Shown here in pieces: positions 46,557 through 54,378 of a stretch of 64,000 nucleotides of DNA. How positions within the stretch are numbered: position 1 is the first letter of the stretch; every line of letters starts with the position of its first letter. The notes under the pieces are model-generated. The model searched no databases, was not told the origin of the DNA, and saw nothing but the letters and a program-made list of their open reading frames with translations. The translations under genes and the position numbers were made by a program. This DNA comes from Dyadobacter sp. 676 (GTDB lineage: Bacteria; Bacteroidota; Bacteroidia; Cytophagales; Spirosomataceae), in NCBI RefSeq assembly GCF_040448675.1, contig NZ_CP159289.1, positions 6,493,001 to 6,557,000 on the forward strand. Direction: 5' to 3'.

Positions 46557-47764
46557 TCAGAAAAATTATTGGCGCTTACAGGACGTCATTCAGCGGTTTA
46601 AGCAGGGAAACATGGCTGCTAAGCCTCGTGATACTGATAAACCGTTGCGGGTATATGGCCGTTCCGTTTATGAGTATGTACATTACCCAAAGCCTTCACC
46701 GGAGCATCGAAGATGCCGGCATCATCATCACACTTTTCGGAGCGGGTTCGGTTCTGGGCGCAATGGCGGGCGGGTATCTTACCGATAAACTGGGGTTCCA
46801 ACCCGTACAGATCGGAAGCCTGATATCGAGCGGGGTATTCTTCGTCCTTTTCAGCCTCGTCAGCGACTTTACGGTACTTTGCGGACTGATCGTCGTCCTT
46901 AGTTTCTTCGTCGAGGCATTTAAGCCTGCTAACCAGACAGCCATCGCAGCCTACTCGGCACCCGAAAATCTGATTCGTTCCTACGCGCTCAACCGTTTGG
47001 CTACTAATATTGGTTTTGGCTTCGGAACGGGTGTAGGAGGGGTGCTCGCAGCTATCAACTATCATTTGTTGTTCTGGGTCGACGGTATGGTATATGTGCT
47101 GGCCGGGGTGCTCATTGTGCTGCTGCTTCCGAAGCGAAAACACGTTACCAGAAATGATTTTCCGCAAGATGCCGACGTGAGCACCGCCTCGCCCTGGCGG
47201 GATGCGTTTTTTGTTCGCTTCCTGGTGATGGTTACCTTATATATGCTGTGTTTCGTGTTGTTGTTCAGGCTGGTGCCGGTGTATTGGAAGGAGGAGATGG
47301 GGATTGGCGAATCGACCATCGGAATTTTGCTGGGAATGAACGGTTTGATCATCGCATTGTTTGAGATGGTGCTGGTCCGGAGCCTGGCCAACCGCAAGCC
47401 CGACTACATATACATGGTTTCCGGCCCGCTGTTCAGCGCCGTCGCGTTCCTGGCACTGGTTACGCCATACGTATTGCCGGTTGTTCTTGCCGTGGTGACG
47501 GTCGTGCTTTTTACAACCGGCGAGATGCTCGCGTTCCCGTATTTGAGCACGTTCGTCATGAACCGGGCCAGCGATCTGAACCGTGGGAAGTATTCCGCGG
47601 CTTATTCGGTGGCACAGGCTGTTGCCCAAATCATCGGTCCTGTAATGGGGGCCTACGTGGCCGGGCATTGGGGATACAGCGCGTTGTGGATTTTGCTTAT
47701 CGTGATCAGCTGCGTATGTGCGCTGGGTTTCCGGCTGTTGTTTCAGCGGAAACTGGCGTTATGA
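46553..47764 (+). CDS. MFS transporter, probable efflux
   Basis: 403 residues with about 12 hydrophobic segments. Motif-A-like GSVLGAMAGGYLTDKLGFQ lies in loop 2-3. It starts 4 bases inside the MocR gene (ATGA), so it is translationally coupled. It is probably a drug or metabolite exporter of the DHA1 kind (inference from the number of segments). Substrate unknown. It converges with an XRE regulator gene, the two stops overlapping by 6 bases. Confidence 0.9.
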   Translation: MIRKIIGAYRTSFSGLSRETWLLSLVILINRCGYMAVPFMSMYITQSLHRSIEDAGIIITLFGAGSVLGAMAGGYLTDKLGFQPVQIGSLISSGVFFVLFSLVSDFTVLCGLIVVLSFFVEAFKPANQTAIAAYSAPENLIRSYALNRLATNIGFGFGTGVGGVLAAINYHLLFWVDGMVYVLAGVLIVLLLPKRKHVTRNDFPQDADVSTASPWRDAFFVRFLVMVTLYMLCFVLLFRLVPVYWKEEMGIGESTIGILLGMNGLIIALFEMVLVRSLANRKPDYIYMVSGPLFSAVAFLALVTPYVLPVVLAVVTVVLFTTGEMLAFPYLSTFVMNRASDLNRGKYSAAYSVAQAVAQIIGPVMGAYVAGHWGYSALWILLIVISCVCALGFRLLFQRKLAL

Positions 47765-48127
47765 TTCAGGAGTGTCGGCCGTTTCCCCGCTTTTCTGGGC
47801 TTGTTCCAGTTGTTCTTTCAGGTTATTGATCCGGTCGGCTTCCAGTTCGAGCGCTTTACGCTGGAGGTCGATCAGATCGTCCTTTTTGATCATGATATAT
47901 TGTTCCCGCGGTTCTTCGAGCATCGGCACTTCGCCTACCAGCTGGGCTACCGTCGTATCAAAGATTTCCGCCATCATTCTGAGCTCGGCAAGGGAGGGGT
48001 CGTTTCTTCCGGTTTCCCAGTTGGAGATCACCGCCTTGCCCGATTTCTTCAATGCTTTGGCCAGCTTGTGCTGGTTCCAGCCTTTCAATTCGCGGTATTT
48101 TTTGATGCGTTCGCCAACGATTGACAT
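47759..48127 (-). CDS. XRE-family HTH regulator with C-terminal coiled coil
   Basis: 122 residues. The HTH is at about 5-62: RIKKYRELKGWNQHKLAKAL, KKSGKAVISNWETGRNDPSL and AELRMMAEIFDTTVAQL. The second half has EQYIMIKKDDLIDLQRKALE followed by a coiled coil (ADRINNLKEQLEQAQ). It diverges from a 92-residue gene, and the 126-base region between them contains a perfect palindrome over the likely promoter, which suggests that this protein represses both. Its C-terminal tail is acidic. Confidence 0.9.
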   Translation of the reverse strand: MSIVGERIKKYRELKGWNQHKLAKALKKSGKAVISNWETGRNDPSLAELRMMAEIFDTTVAQLVGEVPMLEEPREQYIMIKKDDLIDLQRKALELEADRINNLKEQLEQAQKSGETADTPES

Positions 48128-48152
48128 TAGTTAGAAGTTTAATATAAAAATA

Positions 48153-48189
48153 CTTGACTATTGTATATTTTTTCTATACTTTTGTATAG
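48153..48189 (+). promoter_or_regulatory. Promoter with palindromic operator over the -7 box
   Basis: CTATACTTTTGTATAG (48174-48189) is a perfect 6+4+6 inverted repeat containing TACTTTTG (48177-48184), an exact Bacteroidota -7 TAnnTTTG box. A CTTG at 48153-48156 lies 20 bases upstream as a near -33 TTTG. A half site, CTATTGTATA, is at 48158-48167. The promoter would serve the gene at 48254, and the divergent XRE protein is the natural binder. Confidence 0.65.
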
Positions 48190-48253
48190 TGCTTATGCAT
48201 AGGAGTATGAGTAAAGCGCAAATTACAATTTTTTATCACACACCTATATTACC

Positions 48254-48532
48254 ATGACAGAGATGCAAGCAAGAGTCTCCGAGTATGGCGGATTATCCAT
48301 TAAGGAGCGCCTGTTAGTCAGGTTCATCAAGTCCCGAAACATTGTGGGCAAAAACTGGCGGGGGGCTCTCGCCGAGAGTGATCCTTTTTTCAACACCAAG
48401 CTTGGCGGGGATTACTTAACGTCAGTGGCACAGGCAGTTTCGGACAGCAGTCGCGGCAACGTCGACCGCATCGAAAGGGTTACCATCGCCCTGGAAAAGG
48501 TGGCAGGCATTACTCCCGTTCCAATCGTTTGA
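48254..48532 (+). CDS. 92-residue protein under XRE control, unknown function
   Basis: 92 residues from ATG 48254; a second ATG at 48263 is possible. The protein is helical with SIKERLLVRFIKSRNIVGKNW, then LGGDYLTSVAQAVSDSSRG and NVDRIERVTIALEKVAG. The last part reads like a small DNA-binding or helical-bundle protein but no family is recognised. It sits alone behind an inducible-looking promoter and is divergent from the XRE repressor. The nucleotide sequence around it is more AT-rich than its neighbours, hinting at acquisition. Confidence 0.6.
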   Translation: MTEMQARVSEYGGLSIKERLLVRFIKSRNIVGKNWRGALAESDPFFNTKLGGDYLTSVAQAVSDSSRGNVDRIERVTIALEKVAGITPVPIV

Positions 48533-48874
48533 ACAATTATTTTACGGATGATTTCACTTATTTTCCGGAAGTTAAAAATGGCTTCGGAGTAGGAGGATCA
48601 TGGACCGAAAGCAGCTTTGGATTGCTGTGAGAGCCCTGGGCTCGTAGCGGCAGGCCATGTGTGGTACGTATTGCGGGTTCAATTATCCTGAACCCGCAAT
48701 ATCTGGTATCTGGTTGTTTCCACTGGCTGCGGAAGCGAGTATGCCAGTGTCGAAACCGTCGATACCGGTGTTGTTTTTGCGCGTCCAGCAGGCATGGATG
48801 TCGTCGGGGGGCCTTGTTTCCTGACCCAGGCGTTTAGCTCATTCCGTTCGCGGTGTGATCCATGATCGGTGTAA
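48533..48874. other. Intergenic stretch without a supported gene
   Basis: 342 bases between the 92-residue gene and the P-type ATPase. No family-like protein is seen. On the minus strand one frame reads protein-like for about 60 codons (with NELNAWVRKQGPP) but lacks a start, so it may be a decayed fragment. No clear terminator was found. Confidence 0.4.
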
Positions 48875-50863
48875 CTATATCTGCCGCCCCTGGATGCGAT
48901 AGGCGTTCAGGATGGCGAGCAGCGCCACGCCGACGTCGGCAAAAACAGCTTCCCATAATGTGGCGACACCGCCGGCACCGAGCGCCATTACTGCAATTTT
49001 AACCGCGAATGCAAGGGAAATGTTCTGGTAAACAACCGATTTTGTGATTTTGCCGATTTTAACGGCCGATGCAATGCGCGACGGCTGGTCATTCTGGATA
49101 ACGATATCCGCGGTTTCGATCGTGGCGTCGGAGCCCAAAGCACCCATGGCTATACCCGCGTCGGCAAGCGCAATCACCGGCGCGTCGTTCACGCCGTCGC
49201 CTACGAATGCGATGCGTTTCCCTTGATTTTTAAGCTGTTGCACGATTTTGACCTTATCTTCCGGTAAAAGACCGCCATAGCTTTTATCGATGCCCAGGTC
49301 GCGCGCCACTTTCGCGACAACCGCATCTTTGTCGCCGGACAGCATAATGGTTGAAATACCCAATCCTTTAAGATCGGAAACCGCCTTCGCGGCATCGTCC
49401 TTTACCTGGTCGGCAATGAGGAAATGGCCTGCGTACATATTATCGATGGCTACGACCACAATTGTTTCCACAATCGCAGCGAGCTCGGGCGGGTAGTCAA
49501 CCGAATACTTATCGAGAAGCCTGGTGTTTCCCGCAAGCACAGGTTTGCCGTCGATGAGGCCCTTCAGTCCATGCCCGGCTATTTCCTCTACTTCGGCGGG
49601 TTTCGTCAGTTCAACGTCTCCAGCGTATTCCACTACGGCCCTGGCGACGGGATGGGTCGAGTGGCTTTCCAATGAAGCGGCCATTCGGACAAACCGGGCC
49701 TCATCGACAGACGTCTCCACCTTCTGGACTTTGAAAACGCCTTTTGTGAGCGTACCGGTCTTGTCCGAAACGACCGTGTCGATCCTGGTAATAATGTCGA
49801 GGAAGTTTGCGCCTTTAACAAGAATGCCATTCCGGGAAGCCAGGCCGATGCCACCGAAGTAACCGAGGGGAATCGAGACCGTCAATGCGCAAGGACAGGC
49901 GATTACGAGGAACACCATTCCGCGGTACAACCATTGATCGAAGTCGTACGGGGCGACGAAAAGCGCCGGTGCCAAGATAATCAGCAACGACAGCAGGAAA
50001 ACCACCGGCGTATAAATACGAGCCAACCGGCTGATCAGCAGTTGGGTAGGAGCCTTGCGGGCGCTGGCCTCCTGTACCATTTCCAGGATGCGGGATAGCT
50101 TCGAATCCCTGAAAAGCGCATTGACCTCTATCTCGACTGATTTTTCTGTGGAAATCATGCCTGCAAGCACCGTTTCGTTCTGAGCGATAACCTGCGGCTT
50201 CGGTTCGCCCGTCAGTGCCGCTGTGTTGAATATGCCTGATACCGAATGCATTGTCCCGTCGAGCGCGACTTTTTCTCCCGGCCTGACGAGGATTTTTTCG
50301 CCGATCCGGACATTCTCGGGCGCTGTTTGTTGCGGCTTGTCGTTGCGCAGGACCGTCACCGTATCCGGCCGGATATCAAGCAATGCCTTGATCGACCGTT
50401 TCGACTTGTTGACGGCGATGTCCTGGAAAAGCTCCCCGATTTCATAAAATATCATAACCGCGACACCTTCGCTGAATTCGCCGATATAAAAAGCGCCGAA
50501 AGTGGCGATGGTCATTAATGTAAATTCATTGAAAAAATCGCCCCGGCCCGCTTTACGGAATGCCAGTGCGACGGTTTTGTTTCCCGCGAGAAAATAAGCG
50601 ACCAGCATCAGTCCGATTTCAGCAAAGCGCGGTAGCTGAATTCTGGCGATATAGGTCAAAACCAGAAATATACCCAGTATCAAAAGGCTGGTCCATAGCA
50701 TCCAGCGGCTTTTCAGGATACTTGCGTCGCCGTCGCTACCGTGGTTGTGGTCTTCGTGGTCGTGTTCATGAGCATGCGTATGACCGTTGTGTTGGGTACG
50801 CGCCTTACCCGAGCAGCAGTCGTCATGACGTTGATGAGCGGAGGTTTTTTCGTCGAGTCTCAT
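48875..50863 (-). CDS. Heavy-metal P-type ATPase (Zn/Cd/Co type) with His-rich N-terminus
   Basis: 662 residues from the ATG at 50861-50863. The N-terminus is His/Asp/Cys-rich (QRHDDCCSGKA, HTHAHEHDHEDHNHG) instead of an HMA CxxC domain. The transmembrane CPC metal site is VIACPCALTVSIPL, the phosphorylation motif SDKTGTLTKG, and the hinge GDGVNDAPVIALADAGIAMG. It should pump Zn, Cd or Co out of the cytoplasm (P1B-2 or P1B-4 type). The metal cannot be fixed from the sequence alone; the His-rich tail favours zinc. No metal-responsive regulator is adjacent. Confidence 0.93.
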   Translation of the reverse strand: MRLDEKTSAHQRHDDCCSGKARTQHNGHTHAHEHDHEDHNHGSDGDASILKSRWMLWTSLLILGIFLVLTYIARIQLPRFAEIGLMLVAYFLAGNKTVALAFRKAGRGDFFNEFTLMTIATFGAFYIGEFSEGVAVMIFYEIGELFQDIAVNKSKRSIKALLDIRPDTVTVLRNDKPQQTAPENVRIGEKILVRPGEKVALDGTMHSVSGIFNTAALTGEPKPQVIAQNETVLAGMISTEKSVEIEVNALFRDSKLSRILEMVQEASARKAPTQLLISRLARIYTPVVFLLSLLIILAPALFVAPYDFDQWLYRGMVFLVIACPCALTVSIPLGYFGGIGLASRNGILVKGANFLDIITRIDTVVSDKTGTLTKGVFKVQKVETSVDEARFVRMAASLESHSTHPVARAVVEYAGDVELTKPAEVEEIAGHGLKGLIDGKPVLAGNTRLLDKYSVDYPPELAAIVETIVVVAIDNMYAGHFLIADQVKDDAAKAVSDLKGLGISTIMLSGDKDAVVAKVARDLGIDKSYGGLLPEDKVKIVQQLKNQGKRIAFVGDGVNDAPVIALADAGIAMGALGSDATIETADIVIQNDQPSRIASAVKIGKITKSVVYQNISLAFAVKIAVMALGAGGVATLWEAVFADVGVALLAILNAYRIQGRQI

Positions 50864-51074
50864 AATGCAATTATTCTGATTCAAAGCAATTGTCCTGCGT
50901 CCACATGCCCGGGTAGCGTTTCGCAGGATCATTGCAAAGGTAGGGTACAATACCGTGCAACAGGGTTACAGGTGCTGAAAATCAATTAATTGCAATATTG
51001 TTGCGAGTGTCATTTGTCTATCTTCCAGTCGATTGAGGACGGGGTCACCCAAAAAAGCACTTCGCATAATGCAT

Positions 51075-52514
51075 TCAGTGATATCGGCATTTAACCAACT
51101 CTCCCAACTTGCGTAAGCCTGCGTCGATCAACGGGTTGTACGGAGCCCCAAAGCTGATGCGGATATAGTTGGAGAAACGTGCGTCGGTACTGAAAATCTG
51201 CCCGGGAGCGATGCTGATACTTTCCTGGATGGCACTTTCGAAAAGTTCGAAGGCATTGACGACCTTGTTCAGTTCGATCCACAATACATAACCGCCCTGC
51301 GGCCGTACAACCCTCGTATCGGGCGGAAAGTAGTCGCTGATCGCCTGCACATACCGCAGGCACTGGGTGTGCAGCGACTTTCGCAAGTGCCTCATATGCA
51401 AATCATAACGACCGGTTTCGAAGAAGTTCGCCACTGCGGCTTGTGTGGGTGTCGCCGATGAAACTGTGTGCAGGAGTTTGTTGCTCAACACTTTGTCCTT
51501 GAACCGGCCCGGCAGGCACCAACCCACCCGGTAACCTGGTGCCAATGTCTTCGAGACCGAGCCACAGAGCATTACCAGCCCCTTCTTGTCATAGCTTTTA
51601 CAGGTACCGGGCCTGGTTTTGCCAAAATACATTTCCCCGTAAATGTCGTCCTCGATCAGCGGGATCTCGCGGGCTGCCAGCATTTCTACGAGCTGTTTTT
51701 TCCGGTGGTCCGGCATCAATGCGCCTGTCGGATTGGAAAAATTGGGTACGAAAAGCACTGCTTTCACCGGAACCGTTTCGAGTGCCTTTTCCAGGTATTC
51801 GAGATCGGCCCCTTCATCGGGATGGCAGGGAATTTCGAGGGTCTTCAGTCCCAGGCTTTTCATGATGTTGAAAATGCCGAAATAAATCGGGTTCTCGATC
51901 GCCACCGTGTCCCCGGGCTCCGTAACGGCTTTGAGGCAGAAAACCAGCGCTTCCATGCAACCTTGCGTCGTGACCACGTCGTCCGCGCTTACATTTCCTT
52001 TCCAGTTGAATGCGTGTTTCGCGATTTGCTGCCGTAATGCGCGATTTCCCTGTACTTCCTCGTATTGCGTGCAGCTGTGCGGACTTTTCCGCAGCGCTTC
52101 GAGCATTGCCTTGTTCAGTTTCGCCTCGGGAATGAGTTCGGCGGAAGGGGCCGCCACCGAAAGGCGAATGATCCGCTCGTGGGTCATCGTTTTGTAAACC
52201 GTCCGGATCATCTCGTCGACATTCGCCTTCTCGATCAGCGTATCCGGAGCAGCATTTCGAAGCCTTTCCGGCGCATTAAGCGGTGAATAGCGCACAAAAT
52301 AGCCCGATTTGGGCCTCGCCTCGATGATACCTTTGTTTTCCAGTTCGACATACGCCTTAAATGCGGTGCTGAGGCTGATGCCCTGTTCCCTGCTTAATGC
52401 GCGCAGGGAAATGAGTTTGTCGCCCGCTTTCAAAATACCCTTTTCGATTTGGGCCGCCAGGCGGTCGGCGATCTGCGAATACAAAAAGTCTTCGCGAACG
52501 GTTTCTTCGGTCAT
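51075..52514 (-). CDS. MocR-type regulator (GntR HTH plus aminotransferase fold)
   Basis: 479 residues. The HTH is SQIADRLAAQIEKGILKAGDKL and SLRALSREQGISLSTAFKAYVEL. The aminotransferase part has the PLP-lysine region LCGSVSKTLAPGYRVGWC. It diverges from an EamA-DinB-NTF2-PLP decarboxylase operon across 101 bases containing a palindrome and direct TCTGTT repeats. By analogy with MocR proteins it probably senses PLP-linked amino compounds and controls this operon; the decarboxylase itself uses PLP, which strengthens the link. Confidence 0.9.
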   Translation of the reverse strand: MTEETVREDFLYSQIADRLAAQIEKGILKAGDKLISLRALSREQGISLSTAFKAYVELENKGIIEARPKSGYFVRYSPLNAPERLRNAAPDTLIEKANVDEMIRTVYKTMTHERIIRLSVAAPSAELIPEAKLNKAMLEALRKSPHSCTQYEEVQGNRALRQQIAKHAFNWKGNVSADDVVTTQGCMEALVFCLKAVTEPGDTVAIENPIYFGIFNIMKSLGLKTLEIPCHPDEGADLEYLEKALETVPVKAVLFVPNFSNPTGALMPDHRKKQLVEMLAAREIPLIEDDIYGEMYFGKTRPGTCKSYDKKGLVMLCGSVSKTLAPGYRVGWCLPGRFKDKVLSNKLLHTVSSATPTQAAVANFFETGRYDLHMRHLRKSLHTQCLRYVQAISDYFPPDTRVVRPQGGYVLWIELNKVVNAFELFESAIQESISIAPGQIFSTDARFSNYIRISFGAPYNPLIDAGLRKLGELVKCRYH

Positions 52515-52528
52515 TATTTCAGGAATTT

Positions 52529-52570
52529 GATCTGTTATGCTTTAAAATAACAAAAGTGAATCTGTTTTAT
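52529..52570. promoter_or_regulatory. Candidate MocR operator: palindrome plus direct repeats
   Basis: TGTTAT (52533-52538) and ATAACA (52547-52552) form a perfect inverted repeat with an 8-base spacer. ATCTGTTAT at 52530-52538 recurs as ATCTGTTTTAT at 52560-52570, 30 bases on (about three helical turns). This matches the direct-plus-inverted half-site layout of MocR regulators. It lies between the divergent MocR and EamA genes. Confidence 0.55.
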
Positions 52571-52615
52571 TACAATTCACGACCGGAATTTTGTCCCGTT
52601 AAATCACAAACAGCT

Positions 52616-53545
52616 ATGAAAAGTAATCTGACGGCCTATCTGGCACTCGCGATGGTGTGTTTCTTCTGGGGTACAACCTACCTGGCGGCGCGCATCGGCG
52701 TATCCGGTTTTCCCGCGCTTTTCTTCATGGGTTTCCGGAATGTGGTTGCGGGCGCTCTGTTGCTCGGGTTTCTGGTCCTGAAAAGAAGGTCGTTCCCATG
52801 GACAATGCGGGATATCGGATTGCAGCTGGTGCCCGGGTGGTGCATGATCACGTTCGGGACCGGCCTGGTAGGCTGGTGCGTTCAGTATATTCCCAGCGGG
52901 CTGGCGGCATTGTTGTATGCCACGGTTCCGCTTTTTACAATCCTGGTTAATGTCCTGGCGCGGAAAGAGGAGCGCATCAATGGGCACATCGCCGGCGGGA
53001 TGATGCTGGGCCTCGCCGGTGTGATGCTGGTTTTCAGGGATAATCTGGAATATCTGGCCGAGCGAAAATCGTTTACAGGTATCTGCGTGACCCTGGCGTC
53101 GTGTGTATCCTGGTGCCTGGGTGGGTTATATACCAAGAGCTATACCGGCAGGACGGATTCGTTTTTCAATGCGGCGGTCCAGATGATGGCCGGTGGCGCC
53201 GGCCTGCTCGTGCTGAGTGCGCTCAACGAGGACTGGGTAAATCTCCCTGAAATGCAGGCACATTCCCTATATGCGTTCCTATACCTGGTCTTTTTCGGCT
53301 CCATTCTGGCTTATGCTTCATATCTGTTTGCCATGTCCAGGTTGCCGGCGGGATTGGTGTCGGTTTATGCCTATATCAATCCCCTGGTGGCACTGGTTTT
53401 GGGTTTTTTTATATTGGATGAAAAAATTACCTGGCTGACAGTCCTCGCATTTATCTTAACAACCGGCGGGGTATTTCTCGTAAACCGCGGGTATCAGCTG
53501 CAAAAGCGGAAAAATACACTAACCTTGCTAAACAGTCATGAATAA
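52616..53545 (+). CDS. EamA/DMT-family exporter
   Basis: 309 residues from the ATG at 52616; the upstream frame reads into the operator. Ten hydrophobic segments and the two EamA halves are visible: YLALAMVCFFWGTTYLAARI in the first half, ITWLTVLAFILTTGGVFLV at the end. Such transporters export amino acids, amines or drugs. It is first in a four-gene operon with a PLP decarboxylase as last gene, so it might export the decarboxylation product. The next gene (DinB) overlaps its end by 8 bases. Confidence 0.9.
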   Translation: MKSNLTAYLALAMVCFFWGTTYLAARIGVSGFPALFFMGFRNVVAGALLLGFLVLKRRSFPWTMRDIGLQLVPGWCMITFGTGLVGWCVQYIPSGLAALLYATVPLFTILVNVLARKEERINGHIAGGMMLGLAGVMLVFRDNLEYLAERKSFTGICVTLASCVSWCLGGLYTKSYTGRTDSFFNAAVQMMAGGAGLLVLSALNEDWVNLPEMQAHSLYAFLYLVFFGSILAYASYLFAMSRLPAGLVSVYAYINPLVALVLGFFILDEKITWLTVLAFILTTGGVFLVNRGYQLQKRKNTLTLLNSHE

Positions 53546-54008
53546 GGATACATTCATAACACTCTATTCGCGCGATATAAAGAGACTCCGGGCCGAAATT
53601 GAACAGTATCCTTCGGAATCTGCGCTATGGGCCCGGCTGCCCGGTACAATCAATACGGGCGGCAATTTATGCCAGCACCTGATCGGAAACCTGCGCACCT
53701 ATGTGGGCCTTACGCTGGGAGGGCACGCATACACCCGCGACCGCGATGCGGAGTTCGGTCAAAGAAGATTTTCACGAGCGAGGATGCTGGACGAGCTTGA
53801 AACGCTAGAACGAATCGTAACCGGCGCATTGGAAGGGCTCGATGGCGGCAAAATGCTGGAAGAATATCCCCGCACAGTACTCGATATGTTTCCGGAACAG
53901 CCCGTCGGAGTAATTCTTACGCATCTGCTTGCGCATTTCTCGTGGCATCTGGGACAAATCAATTATCACCGGCGCTGGATTACGCAAGTACAATCAACAC
54001 AACCATAA
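53538..54008 (+). CDS. DinB-family protein (DUF1572 type)
   Basis: 156 residues, a four-helix bundle. The metal ligands of DinB are present: His in GGNLCQHLIGNL near 47 and two His in THLLAHFSWHLGQINYH near 128-136. It has the DUF1572 layout with long loops. DinB enzymes include thiol transferases that use bacillithiol or mycothiol; the activity here is not known. It overlaps the EamA gene by 8 bases and is followed after 5 bases by the NTF2-like gene. Confidence 0.87.
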   Translation: MNKDTFITLYSRDIKRLRAEIEQYPSESALWARLPGTINTGGNLCQHLIGNLRTYVGLTLGGHAYTRDRDAEFGQRRFSRARMLDELETLERIVTGALEGLDGGKMLEEYPRTVLDMFPEQPVGVILTHLLAHFSWHLGQINYHRRWITQVQSTQP

Positions 54009-54013
54009 CGAAT

Positions 54014-54376
54014 ATGCATTTGACAGGACAATCGGCACAATCCTTTGCAGAACAATGGATTGCGGCCTGGAACAGCCATAGCCTTCCGGCTATTATGGAC
54101 CTCTATGCGCAGGAGATCCACTTCTTTTCGCCGTATATCATCAAACTGGGCATGAATAACGACGGAATGATCTCGGACAGGGGCGAACTCGAAAAGTATT
54201 TCGCAAAGGCGCTCATGGTTTATCCCGACCTTCATTTTGAGTTGCATGAAGTGCTCGCGGGAGCCGGTTCGGTGATTTTGTATTACGGAAGCGTGAACAA
54301 CCGCATGGCCGCCGAAATGATGGAGTTCGACGATTCCGGTAAAATCAATTTGGTAAAGGCGCATTATGATCGGTAA
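54014..54376 (+). CDS. NTF2-like / SnoaL-type small protein
   Basis: 120 residues from the ATG at 54014. The alpha+beta cone of the NTF2 fold is seen: SFAEQWIAAWNSHSLPAIMDLYAQE, then FSPYIIKLG, ELEKYFAKALMVYPDLHFEL and GSVILYYGSVNN. Such proteins bind small ligands or act as isomerases/cyclases; no catalytic residue can be assigned. It lies within the MocR-controlled operon, 2 bases before the decarboxylase gene. Confidence 0.83.
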   Translation: MHLTGQSAQSFAEQWIAAWNSHSLPAIMDLYAQEIHFFSPYIIKLGMNNDGMISDRGELEKYFAKALMVYPDLHFELHEVLAGAGSVILYYGSVNNRMAAEMMEFDDSGKINLVKAHYDR

Positions 54377-54378
54377 GA

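Noticed and set aside
48600..48870. Possible minus-strand gene fragment (reads NELNAWVRKQGPP)
   Set aside because: No start codon, no family match, and a one-base shift is needed to extend it; recorded only as an intergenic note.
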